Below the pieces are notes generated by a model. The model was not told the DNA's origin and made no database searches. It saw only the letters and a program-made list of their open reading frames with translations. The translations under genes were made by a program, and so were the position numbers. From Pseudorhodoferax aquiterrae (GTDB lineage Bacteria > Pseudomonadota > Gammaproteobacteria > Burkholderiales > Burkholderiaceae_C), in NCBI RefSeq assembly GCF_014652235.1, contig NZ_BMYK01000039.1:1-41328 (forward strand): a stretch of DNA of 41,328 nucleotides, in the 5' to 3' direction. This document shows positions 1 to 7,932 of this stretch, piece by piece; the stretch's first letter is position 1, and the number at the start of each line of letters is the position of its first letter.

Positions 1-834
1 CCCGCGATCACGTGGAACGCTGCCCGCCATCAGCGTGGAATGGTGCCCGCGATGGCGTGGAATACGCACCTGTTGACGCACGATACGGGCTTCCGCGGGT
101 ACTGGGTTGCTGAGGGCAAGCCGCTGCCCATGAGCCCGGGCGGCTTCGATGTTCAGAACCTGGAACGCCGGAAGGTCGGCGCCCTGACCGTCTCATCGAA
201 TGAGATTGTGCGTTCTGACCTGCTCGACGTTGAAAAGGCTCTCCTCGCCGATCTGCTCGCCGCATGCCGTGAAGCAGCAGACCGAGCGCTCATCGATCCC
301 GCCAATGGAGGCGAACCCGGCGAACGGCCGGCAAGCCTCACGCATCCGAGTTCCGGCGGCGTCGTGCTCACGTCGAGCGGTGCCACGACGAGCGCAATCG
401 ACAACGACCTGAAGGCGGCTGCGCAAGCTCTCATCACCGCCGGCTCCAGCCTGCAGGGCGCGCAGTGGGTCATGCACCCGGCCCTCGCCCTGAAGATGAG
501 CCTGATGCGCGGCAGCGGCGGCCAGTTGATCTACCCGGGCTTGCACCTGGGCGGCGGCGTGTTAGCCGGGCTCCCAGTGCTTACCACTGCTGGTGCTCCT
601 GCAAACATCATCTCGCTCGTAGATCCGGCACAAGCCAGCTACTCGGAAGACCAGCCGCTTTTCGTCGTGTCGCAGGAAGCGATGATTGATGTGAACTCGC
701 TGCCGGGCGAAGAAAAGGCGGTCACGCCGATGAGCTGCTATCAGACCGATTCGACCGTCTTGATGGTGGTGCTGTACCTGAACTTTTTGGCCAGGCGCAC
801 GGCCGCCGCCAGCATCACGGGGGTGACGCTGTGA
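1..834 (+). CDS. Phage major capsid protein, HK97-fold type (5' end outside window)
   Basis: Structural subunit of a tailed-phage head. The frame is open from base 1 without a stop, so the gene is cut by the window edge and the methionine codons at 40 and 52 are probably internal. The 277 visible residues fit the C-terminal two thirds of HK97-like capsid proteins: a WVAEGKPLPMS segment, then KVGALTVSSNEIVRSD, a helix with DRALIDP, and a late GLPVLTT segment followed by a beta-rich domain with a VVSQEA strand. It overlaps the next gene by a GTGA junction (831-834), which implies translational coupling. In most HK97-type phages the protease precedes the capsid gene, but here a protease gene lies downstream. 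Capsid identity is recognised from family memory, not from a search. Confidence 0.8.
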   Translation, partial: PAITWNAARHQRGMVPAMAWNTHLLTHDTGFRGYWVAEGKPLPMSPGGFDVQNLERRKVGALTVSSNEIVRSDLLDVEKALLADLLAACREAADRALIDPANGGEPGERPASLTHPSSGGVVLTSSGATTSAIDNDLKAAAQALITAGSSLQGAQWVMHPALALKMSLMRGSGGQLIYPGLHLGGGVLAGLPVLTTAGAPANIISLVDPAQASYSEDQPLFVVSQEAMIDVNSLPGEEKAVTPMSCYQTDSTVLMVVLYLNFLARRTAAASITGVTL

Positions 835-1502
835 GCCAGTCCGAAAGCGAAGTCCTGGCCGACGCGGTCTTCCAGGCCGTCACGCAGTACATCCGCAATG
901 CGCTGGCATCGCACACCGGCAAGGAACGCGAGGTCGTGGAGCGAATGATCCGCGACAGCCTGGGCGACCTCAAGGACAACCTCCGCAACAAAGAGGATCT
1001 GAGAGAACTCCGCGATCTGCAGGCCAAGGGCGAGACCGATCGTCGCATCGCGGACCTCGGCAAGTCGCTGTCGAAGATGCTCGACCGGCGCATCGAGCAG
1101 ACGAAAGCAGAGGCCGCGAAGGAAGCCGCCCGGCACGCAGCGGTCAAGGCGCGCGAGGTGAAGAAGGAGCTGCTGGCCACGGTGCAGATCCACAGCGACG
1201 AAGTCCAGGTCGTGGGCTGGACGCCCGGCCATCAGTGGGACGGCACCAAGATCCGATTCGAGCAGGAACCCGGCGTCTGGGGCCCGTGGGTCGATGTCGA
1301 AGGCCCACGCGGCCGCGACGGCATGAACGGCGGCGGCGGTGGCATGCCGCGCAACCTGATCCTGGACGGCGGCGGCGCCTTCGATGAGCACACGACCCTC
1401 AACGGCGGCACCGCCAGCACGGTCAACCAATTCGCGGTCGGCGGCGGCAGCGCGAACACCAGGTACGACGCCCGCGTCTTCAACGGTGGCCGGGCGATCT
1501 GA
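831..1502 (+). CDS. Phage protein with coiled coil and Gly-rich, collagen-like segment
   Basis: A 223-residue protein of unknown function inside the head module. The GTG start at 831 overlaps the capsid stop (GTGA). Residues about 1-125 are highly charged and predicted helical or coiled-coil (ELRDLQAKGETDRRIADLGK). A segment follows with tryptophans (GWTPGHQWDGT, PGVWGPWVDVEGP), then a short collagen-like G-x-y stretch (GPRGRDGMNGGGGG) and a Gly-rich C terminus. Similar G-W-G-P-W plus Gly-x-y modules occur in phage structural or tail-associated proteins, so a virion role is plausible. No catalytic motif is visible. The coding call is firm from codon usage and tight coupling, but the function is not known. 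Confidence 0.7.
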   Translation: MSQSESEVLADAVFQAVTQYIRNALASHTGKEREVVERMIRDSLGDLKDNLRNKEDLRELRDLQAKGETDRRIADLGKSLSKMLDRRIEQTKAEAAKEAARHAAVKAREVKKELLATVQIHSDEVQVVGWTPGHQWDGTKIRFEQEPGVWGPWVDVEGPRGRDGMNGGGGGMPRNLILDGGGAFDEHTTLNGGTASTVNQFAVGGGSANTRYDARVFNGGRAI

Positions 1503-1503
1503 C

Positions 1504-1677
1504 ATGGACCCGTCCGACCTGTCCACCGTCCGGCCCCTCACGCTCGCTGCGTGGATGGTCATCCGCCAGGCTCACGACCTGCCCATCTTGGAAGCAGTTC
1601 GAAAGATGTTGGACGACATCGACGCCGGACACGTCGCCGCAGTGGAAAGGCAATTCGGTGGTCTTTCCCTGCACTGA
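1504..1677 (+). CDS. Small phage protein, 57 aa, unknown function
   Basis: A short protein starting one base after the preceding stop (TGA 1500-1502, ATG 1504), which suggests it is translated from the same message. It is mostly helical with a sequence beginning MDPSDLSTVRPLTLAAW and an acidic, hydrophobic middle (LDDIDAGHVAAVERQF). It has no membrane segment, cysteine motif or recognised domain. Position just behind the capsid region suggests a head-assembly or accessory product, but that is only context. Confidence 0.5.
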   Translation: MDPSDLSTVRPLTLAAWMVIRQAHDLPILEAVRKMLDDIDAGHVAAVERQFGGLSLH

Positions 1678-1681
1678 ACCC

Positions 1682-1719
1682 GCCCGCGTTCGGGCACATG
1701 GGGCCGGCAGTCTGCCGGC
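1682..1719. other. Two adjacent hairpins between small phage genes
   Basis: Two stem-loops lie directly after the 57-aa gene: GCCCG-CGTT-CGGGC at 1682-1695 and GCCGGCA-GTC-TGCCGGC at 1703-1719. Neither is followed by a T-run, so they are not textbook intrinsic terminators. They could slow transcription or protect the 3' end of the head mRNA. The remaining bases to 1795 show no gene. Confidence 0.45.
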
Positions 1720-1795
1720 GGTGGGCAGCCGCGATCGGCACCAGGCCCACAGCTCGCGCGGCACAGCCGGTGGCGAGCACCTTTTCTCTCACGCC

Positions 1796-1984
1796 ATGAC
1801 CACGACACATCCCGACTTCGAGGACACGCGCCAACTGGCTGAATGGGTCGGCCTGCAGCTGGTCCGCCAGCACGATGCCCGCAACGGCCGATTCCGGCTG
1901 CTCAGTGGCCCGCGCATCGTCGCGCACAGCGACAGCTTGCACGAGCTGCAGCTGTTTGCACTTGCCTGGAGGTATGTCCGATGA
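1796..1984 (+). CDS. Small phage protein, 62 aa, unknown function
   Basis: A 62-residue open frame (starts MTTTHPDFEDTRQLAEWVG) whose TGA overlaps the ATG of the prohead protease gene (ATGA at 1981-1984). The overlap is the best evidence that it is expressed. The composition is soluble and mixed alpha/beta, with an aromatic C-terminal helix ([12 protein letters not shown]). No strong ribosome-binding site precedes the ATG at 1796. No family is recognised. Confidence 0.5.
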   Translation: MTTTHPDFEDTRQLAEWVGLQLVRQHDARNGRFRLLSGPRIVAHSDSLHELQLFALAWRYVR

Positions 1985-2592
1985 ACCGCGCTTTCTCCAT
2001 CGTCGCCCTGAAGTCGCTGAGCAACCAGTCGGATGCCGTGACCATCGAGGGCATCGCGTCCACTCCCACGCCCGACAAGGTTGGCGACATCGTGGTGCCC
2101 ACGGGTGCCAAGTTCTCGCTGCCGCTGCCCTTGCTGCTGCACCACCGCCATGACAAGCCGGTGGGCCACGTGACGTACGCAGCACCCACGGCGCGCGGCA
2201 TCCCCTTTACCGCTCGCATCCCTCGCATCAAGTCGCCTGGTGTGCTCAAGGACCGTGTGGACGAGGCGATCCACAGCCTGGAGCAAGGCCTCATCGCCGC
2301 GGTATCCGTCGGGTTCAGCCCGCTGCCCGGCAAGGTCAAGAGCCTGGCCGGAGGTGGTGCCCAGTTTCTCGAGTGGTCCTGGCATGAGTTGAGCCTCTGC
2401 ACGATCCCGATGAACAGCGAGGCGTTGATCCATACCGTGAAGGGCATGGGCCCTGCCGGCCTGGCTGACCCGCTGTCGCCCGAGCTGATCCACCGCATCA
2501 AGGTAGCCAACTTCCGCATGCTGCGCGGTGGTGTGCCGCTGGCCAGCCAGGCACCGCGCAAGGGCGTGAAGCTGCTGGAGGCGCAGCGATGA
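1981..2592 (+). CDS. HK97-family prohead protease
   Basis: A serine protease that processes capsid and scaffold during phage head maturation. The 203-residue length suits the family. Visible features are an N-terminal strand [21 protein letters not shown], the histidine-rich [13 protein letters not shown] segment (about residues 57-69) that supplies the catalytic histidine in this family, AAVSVGFSP with the nucleophile-type serine (about residues 106-114), and [10 protein letters not shown], all hallmarks of the S78/U35 family. It is coupled on both sides: ATGA with the upstream 62-aa gene and ATGA with the HNH gene. Its location about 1.1 kb downstream of a capsid gene is atypical and suggests rearrangement or a mosaic prophage. 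Confidence 0.85.
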   Translation: MNRAFSIVALKSLSNQSDAVTIEGIASTPTPDKVGDIVVPTGAKFSLPLPLLLHHRHDKPVGHVTYAAPTARGIPFTARIPRIKSPGVLKDRVDEAIHSLEQGLIAAVSVGFSPLPGKVKSLAGGGAQFLEWSWHELSLCTIPMNSEALIHTVKGMGPAGLADPLSPELIHRIKVANFRMLRGGVPLASQAPRKGVKLLEAQR

Positions 2593-2867
2593 AGCACGAC
2601 AACAACGACAGCCGGCTCCGCGGGCGCAAGGGCACTGCCCGTCGTCTGCGCATCTGGGCACTCGATCCCACCTGCGCCGCATGCCAGCGCGTGACCGACT
2701 ACCCCGACGGCTTCCAGCTGGACCACATCAAGGCACTCGTGAACGGTGGCGCTGATGAAGACCACAACCTGCAGGTGCTGTGCCACGCATGCCATCGCGA
2801 CAAGACCGCCAAGGACCTGGGCCACACCGTCAAGGTGCAGGTGGGGCTGGATGGCTGGCCTGTCTAG
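2589..2867 (+). CDS. HNH endonuclease, phage type
   Basis: A 92-residue HNH nuclease. The motif is complete: a zinc pair C29/C32 (CAAC), the core D45-H46 (LDHI), N60 (DEDHNLQVL) and the second zinc pair C65/C68 followed by H69 (CHACHR). Small HNH proteins of this type usually sit beside the terminase genes and help cleave DNA during packaging of cos phages. The ATG overlaps the protease stop (ATGA 2589-2592), so it is co-translated with the protease. No terminase follows here, which is unusual for this class. Confidence 0.9.
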   Translation: MKHDNNDSRLRGRKGTARRLRIWALDPTCAACQRVTDYPDGFQLDHIKALVNGGADEDHNLQVLCHACHRDKTAKDLGHTVKVQVGLDGWPV

Positions 2868-3310
2868 GCGGGGGGAGGTGCAGGCGTGTACCCCTTTGCC
2901 CTGGCCACCGCGCTGTCCCCACTCGTTTCCTAAACGTCCAGAAAAAAGGTCACAGCGATGAGCGAGCTGCCGCAGCCTGCAGACGATGGCACCGGGGGGA
3001 GCCGATGACCGTGCACCCGATCCACCTGGAAGCCGCACCGTTCACCGCATTTCCAGGCCCGCGAAATATGGAAATCAGCCCGTCACGCGCAGCACACCCG
3101 TGGGGGGCGCCCTCAGACGCGCGGGACAGCGAATCTGGACACCCCCAGTACTCGCACGCGCAGAACTTTTCCCCCGTATGAATTTATTCAGCAGCAAATC
3201 AAATGAATCAAACGCCCCGCAAACCCGCATGGATGCTGGCTTTCCGGGCTCCGACCGGTGCGTTTGGTTTGCTGATTACCCCCTAGTTCAAGACCGAGAA
3301 GGCACCACCC
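2868..3310. other. 443-bp phage stretch with no convincing gene
   Basis: This gap lies where terminase, portal and tail genes would be expected between HNH and tape measure. Short frames exist but are weakly supported: 16 codons at 2958-3008, 58 at 3005-3181, 48 at 3178-3324 and 27 at 3203-3286. The chained ATGA-like junctions hint at decayed gene ends. An inverted repeat with 7-bp arms (ATTTCCA at 3049-3055, TGGAAAT at 3069-3075) is the most distinct structure. The stretch 3178-3220 is locally AT-rich. It may be a deletion scar or a former packaging-site region. Confidence 0.4.
3049..3075. repeat. Inverted repeat, 7-bp arms, 13-nt spacer
   Basis: The arms ATTTCCA and TGGAAAT are perfectly complementary around a GC-rich spacer, downstream of the HNH gene. 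In cos phages the packaging site often lies next to HNH/terminase genes and is flanked by dyads. This position is suggestive, but the sequence alone cannot show a cos function. Confidence 0.4.
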
Positions 3311-6300
3311 ATGGCAAGCACTGACCTTCACTCCAACATCGTCCTCGGCGCGGATGTGTCCGGCGTCGAATCGGGCATGGCCCGTGGCAAGCGAGCCGTC
3401 GAAGACCTCGGCAATGTCGCGGAACGCGCGGGCCGGCGGGCCAGCGAGGGCCTGTCCTCTGTCGGCCGCGGCGGTGACAACGCCGCCCGCACCGTCGAGC
3501 GTGCCACGCGCAGCCTTGAGCAGCAGATCCAGCGGCAGATCGCGTCCATGCAGGCCGGCTCGCGCGAGAGCCGGCAGTACTGGGAGAGCCTGGCCAACCA
3601 ACGCGGCATCAGCTCGCAAGCCTTGCGCCCGGTGCTCGACCAACTGGAGGCCGCCCGCGCCAAGACCGCCCAGGCCACCGAAGCCACCACGAACTGGCGG
3701 ACGGAGATCACCAAGGTGGGCCCGGTGCTGGCCAGCGTGTTCGCAGCGGTGTCGTTCACCGCCTTCGCCGCCAAGCTGATCTCTGTTCAGCGTGAGATCG
3801 ACGTACTGAACTCCAGCCTGGTGACCGTCACCGGCAGCAGCGCGGCGGCAGAACGCGAGCTGGCATGGCTCAAGGACTTCGCTTCCGAAACCCCGTTCGG
3901 CCTGGCCCAGGCAACGGAAGGCTTCATCAAAATGAAGTCGTTGGGCCTGGACCCCACCCGCGCAGCGCTCACGAGCTTCGGCAACACCTCGGCGGCCATG
4001 GGCAAGAGCCTGAACCAGATGATCGAGGCCGTCGCGGACGCTTCGACCGGCGAGTTCGAGCGGCTCAAGGAGTTCGGCATCAAGGCCAAGCAGGAAGGTG
4101 CGCAGGTGTCGCTGACCTTCCAGGGCGTGACCACCACCATCGGCAACAACGCCAAGGAGATCACGAAGTACCTGCAGGCCATCGGCGACACCCAGTTCGC
4201 CGGCGCCATGGAGACCCGGGCCAAGACCTTGGACGGTGCGATCTCCGAGCTGGGCGACACGTGGGACGAGCTGTTCCGCACGATCAACACCAACAACACC
4301 GGCAGTCTGATCTATGACTCGGTGCTGCTCGCCTCGGGCGCCGTCAAGGATCTCACCACGATCTTGGCAGCCATGAACAGCGCCACGGACGAGAACACCC
4401 GCGCCACCGGCGCCATGAAGACGGTGCAGGAAGGCATCGCGGTGGTGCTGGAGACTGTCGCGGTTGTCGGGGTGACGGTCGCGTCCACCTTGACCGGCGT
4501 GGGCCGGGAGATCGGGGCGCTGGCCGCGCAGGTGGTCGCCCTCGCCACGCTGGACATCTCCGGCTTCAAAGCGATCGGCCAGGCGGTCAAGGAAGACGCC
4601 ATTGCCGCTCGCAAGGAGTGGGAAGCGACCGTCGATCGCATCCTCAACGCCCGCAACGTGGCAGCGAATCGGCCCAAAGCGCAGGAGCCGGACAGGCCAG
4701 CCCCGAAGCCGGCGCCACGCACCGACGACACCGACAACAAGGCCGCAGCGAACGCCTATAAGACCTTCATCGAGAGCATCAAGGAAAAGATCGCGCTCGA
4801 GCAGGCCGAGCTGGCCAGCGGCGCCAAGCTGACCGAAAGCCAGCGCCTGCGGGTCAAGGTCGAGCAGGAGCTCACCGGCGCGCGCAAGGCCAACGCCCTG
4901 CAGCTGGTGGACCAGCTGGCCAACATCGAGCGCATCCAGAAGACCGCGCAGACCGAAGCCGCCGAAGCTGGTGAAGCAGCAAAGGCCTATGCCGACCTGA
5001 TCGAGGCGCGGCAAAACTCCATCGCTGGCCTGGCCAACCAGATCCAGCGCGAACGCGAGGCGGCGGCCGCCATCGGCCTGTCACGCACCGAGGTGGCCGG
5101 CCTGGAGGTTGCCAAGTTGGAGGAGGCAGCAGCCGACAAGGAGCGCCGCGCGTCGATGCTGGAGAGCACCGTCGCCGACAAGGAAGCCGCCAAGCTGTAC
5201 CGCGAGGAAGCCAAGGCGCTGCGCGACCTGGCAGCCGCCAAGCGCGGCACCGCCGAGAAGGAAGAGGCCGAGGAGACCGCCAAGGCCGCGGGCGAAGCCG
5301 CGAAGAAGGCTTCCGAGGAGTGGCAGCGCTACACCGACGACATCAACAAGTCGCTGACCGATGCCCTGCTGCGCGGCTTCGAGGACGGCAAGGGCTTCGC
5401 GCAGAACCTGCGCGACACCACAGAGAACATGTTCAAGACGCTGATCTTGCGGCCCACGATCAGCGCCATCATGGAGCCGGTCAGCGGCACGATCTCCAGC
5501 GTCCTGGGCACGGGCAGCAGCACCGGCGGCGGCATCCTGGGCATGATCAAGGACGGCAAGTCCCTGTACGACATGGGCACCAAGGCCTACAGCTGGTTCA
5601 CTGGGGCCAATGCGGCATCGGGTGTCACCAGCAGCCTGGGTGCTGCGTTCTACACCGCGCCCGCCCTTTATGCGGGCTCGGCAGCCCTCGCGGGCACGGC
5701 GACGACTGCGCTAGCCGGTGGTGCACTTGGGTCCGGTACTGCATTGGGCACTGGGGCCCTGCTTGGTAGTTCCGGTGGCGTTCTAGGGACCGGAACCGCC
5801 CTGCTCGGAACTGGGGGGACGGGCGTAGCCATCGGAAGCGCCGGCACCGCTTCCGCTCTGACCAGCGTAGGCAGCGCAGCAGCAAGCAGCGCTCCCGCTA
5901 CGAGCGCACTCGCCGGGATGGGCCCCTACGGCTGGATCGCGGCCGCCGCCATCCTGGCTGTCATGGCATTCGCCGGGAAGGGCGAGAAGCGCTACGGCGG
6001 GCAGTACGGCGTCAACTTCGAGGGTGACGAGGTCATCAACGGCCGGCGCGGAACCACCGTCAGCGCAGAGCGCGGAACCATTGCCTTCCTGGAGGGCCCC
6101 AGCGGCGGCGACTATGCGGGCGAGACCGCGCGCAAGCTCATCACCGGCACCACGCAGGGTATCAACACCTTGCTCAAGGATCTTGGCTCGGGCATGGCTC
6201 TCACAGGCTTCCAGGCGGGCCTGGAAACCTCCACCAAGGGACGCGGCGGCGTGTACTCGGGCGGAACGCTGACGGGCGGCATCACCTTCGGCGAGTCGGG

Positions 6301-7744
6301 CACCGGAGACAACTATCGGGGCACGCTGTTCGAGAAGACCAGCACGCGCAGCCCGAATGCCGAAGAGGCGGTGAAGAACTTCGCGACCGACATGCTGCAG
6401 GTGACCATCCAGGCCCTGCAAGCGGCGACCGATCTTCCCAAGGCCATCAAAGCCCAGCTGACCGGCATCGATGCCGAGAAACTGACCGACGAAGCGGCAA
6501 CTGAGCTGCTGAACAGCATCCAGGCGCAGATCGACTACGTGAAGTCCCTCCGCGATACGCTCAACCAGCTGCCCTTCGCCAACCTCAAGGACGTGGCATT
6601 CGACACCGCGGCCGGGCTGACCGCCGCCGCCGGTGGCATCGAGGCGCTGAACCAGAACATCACGGGGTACTTCTCCAACTACTTCACGGAGCAGGAGCAG
6701 CGCACCGCGGCGATCGCCCGGGTGTCGTCGGCCTTCACTGCGCTGGGCCTGGTGATGCCCGATGTGGCCGGCGATGCAGAAGCGGCGCGCGCATCCTTCC
6801 GCGCCATGGCCGAAGGGATCAACGTCAGCACCGAGGCCGGCCAGAAGCAGTACGCCGGCATCCTGGCCCTGCAGGGGGCCTTCGCCGAGCTGACCCCGGT
6901 CATTGACAAGACCGCAGAGGCTGCCCGGCAAGCCGAGTCGGTGCTGCAGCAACGCCAGCAACTGGAGATGCAGCTGCTTCAACTGCAGGGCAACACGGCC
7001 GAGATCCGCAGCCGCGAGCTGGCGGCGTTGCTCACCGACGAGAACCGGGCGATCCAGCAGGCCATCTATGCACTGCAGGACAAGCAGACCGCAGACGCGG
7101 CAGCAAAGGCAGCGCAGGACGCCGCGGACCGCGTAAAAGCGGCCTGGCAGTCAGTGGGGGACACCCTGGTCGATGAGATCAAGCGCATTCGCGGCGAGGC
7201 GGCCACCTCTGGCACCGAGGGACTGGCCTACGCTCAGAGCGCCTTCGCGGTGGCCACCGCCCAGGCCCGGGCCGGCGATCAGGAGGCGGCATCCTCGCTG
7301 CCCGAACTCAGCCGCACGGTGCTGGAGCTGGCCGAGAAGACCGCCAGCAGCGCGGTGGACCTGAAGATCTTCCAGGCCCAGATCGCGGCCAGCCTCATGG
7401 AGACCACCAAGGCCATCGCGGCATCGCAAGGCACCACGGTCCCGGCCTTCGCTGCCGGTGGCGCGCACAGCGGCGGATGGGCGATGGTCGGCGAGCAAGG
7501 CCCCGAGCTGGCCTACATGCCGCCCGCGCGCATCTACACCGCCAGCCAGTCGGCGGGCATGCTGGGCGACGTGCAGGGGCTGCAGGACGAGATGCGGCGC
7601 ATGCGAGAAGACCTGCGACATCTGGGCGACAGCCTGGCCACCCTCCAGCTTCGCAACGCACGCGCCGCGGAGGCCTCGCAGCGACTGCTGGAGGATGTCA
7701 CTGAAGGCGGCGCCGCGATGCGCACCACGGAGGTGACGCCGTGA
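3311..7744 (+). CDS. Phage tail tape measure protein, 1477 aa
   Basis: Sets tail length and helps DNA ejection in siphovirus-like phages. Residues 1-110 are helical. A hydrophobic segment lies near residues 135-160, and a region resembling tape-measure N-terminal domains (SETPFGLAQATEGFIKMKSLGL) near 190-215. Long charged coiled coils run from about 480 to 670. A lambda-type C-terminal domain signature follows (SLTDALLRGFEDGKGFAQNLRDT, about 675-725). Then come a Gly/Ala/Thr-rich low-complexity stretch (about 725-888) and a terminal FAAGGAHSGGWAMVGEQGPE motif near 1380 that is typical of these proteins. The ATG at 3311 is preceded by a GAGAAGG-like ribosome site. The reading frame is intact although the tail genes normally around it are absent. 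Confidence 0.9.
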   Translation: MASTDLHSNIVLGADVSGVESGMARGKRAVEDLGNVAERAGRRASEGLSSVGRGGDNAARTVERATRSLEQQIQRQIASMQAGSRESRQYWESLANQRGISSQALRPVLDQLEAARAKTAQATEATTNWRTEITKVGPVLASVFAAVSFTAFAAKLISVQREIDVLNSSLVTVTGSSAAAERELAWLKDFASETPFGLAQATEGFIKMKSLGLDPTRAALTSFGNTSAAMGKSLNQMIEAVADASTGEFERLKEFGIKAKQEGAQVSLTFQGVTTTIGNNAKEITKYLQAIGDTQFAGAMETRAKTLDGAISELGDTWDELFRTINTNNTGSLIYDSVLLASGAVKDLTTILAAMNSATDENTRATGAMKTVQEGIAVVLETVAVVGVTVASTLTGVGREIGALAAQVVALATLDISGFKAIGQAVKEDAIAARKEWEATVDRILNARNVAANRPKAQEPDRPAPKPAPRTDDTDNKAAANAYKTFIESIKEKIALEQAELASGAKLTESQRLRVKVEQELTGARKANALQLVDQLANIERIQKTAQTEAAEAGEAAKAYADLIEARQNSIAGLANQIQREREAAAAIGLSRTEVAGLEVAKLEEAAADKERRASMLESTVADKEAAKLYREEAKALRDLAAAKRGTAEKEEAEETAKAAGEAAKKASEEWQRYTDDINKSLTDALLRGFEDGKGFAQNLRDTTENMFKTLILRPTISAIMEPVSGTISSVLGTGSSTGGGILGMIKDGKSLYDMGTKAYSWFTGANAASGVTSSLGAAFYTAPALYAGSAALAGTATTALAGGALGSGTALGTGALLGSSGGVLGTGTALLGTGGTGVAIGSAGTASALTSVGSAAASSAPATSALAGMGPYGWIAAAAILAVMAFAGKGEKRYGGQYGVNFEGDEVINGRRGTTVSAERGTIAFLEGPSGGDYAGETARKLITGTTQGINTLLKDLGSGMALTGFQAGLETSTKGRGGVYSGGTLTGGITFGESGTGDNYRGTLFEKTSTRSPNAEEAVKNFATDMLQVTIQALQAATDLPKAIKAQLTGIDAEKLTDEAATELLNSIQAQIDYVKSLRDTLNQLPFANLKDVAFDTAAGLTAAAGGIEALNQNITGYFSNYFTEQEQRTAAIARVSSAFTALGLVMPDVAGDAEAARASFRAMAEGINVSTEAGQKQYAGILALQGAFAELTPVIDKTAEAARQAESVLQQRQQLEMQLLQLQGNTAEIRSRELAALLTDENRAIQQAIYALQDKQTADAAAKAAQDAADRVKAAWQSVGDTLVDEIKRIRGEAATSGTEGLAYAQSAFAVATAQARAGDQEAASSLPELSRTVLELAEKTASSAVDLKIFQAQIAASLMETTKAIAASQGTTVPAFAAGGAHSGGWAMVGEQGPELAYMPPARIYTASQSAGMLGDVQGLQDEMRRMREDLRHLGDSLATLQLRNARAAEASQRLLEDVTEGGAAMRTTEVTP

Positions 7745-7932
7745 AGATCGATGAGGAGATCGCCCTGGAGCTGGCCCTGGCCCTCCACGCGGCCGAGGGC
7801 GGGCCGCCTGGCCCAGCGCTGTCGGCCTTCAGCGCCGGCATGGCGCTGGGCGTGCTGGCCAAGCACATCGCCGACCTGCACAAGCGCATTGAGCAGATGG
7901 AGGCGGAGCAACCGGGGGGCCGGCCGTGCTAG
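7741..7932 (+). CDS. Small phage protein downstream of tape measure, 63 aa
   Basis: The GTG start at 7741 overlaps the tape measure stop (GTGA), so it is almost certainly translated with it. The 63 residues are helical and acidic (MKIDEEIALELALALHA), then a Gly/Ala hinge and a heptad-like C terminus (LAKHIADLHKRIEQMEAE). This is consistent with a small coiled-coil accessory of the tail module. Its TAG shares the CTAG palindrome at 7929-7932 with the stop of the convergent gene. No named family is recognised. Confidence 0.65.
   Translation: MKIDEEIALELALALHAAEGGPPGPALSAFSAGMALGVLAKHIADLHKRIEQMEAEQPGGRPC

Noticed and set aside
3005-3181. A 58-codon frame after the HNH gene (MTVHPIHLEAAPFTAFPG...)
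   Set aside because: No ribosome site, Pro/Ser/His-rich composition and no resemblance to known phage proteins. I treat it as part of the non-coding gap.
3188-5014. A 608-codon open frame antisense to the tape measure gene
   Set aside because: Same GC-shadow effect. Its composition is unlike a protein and the tape measure frame is intact and domain-bearing.
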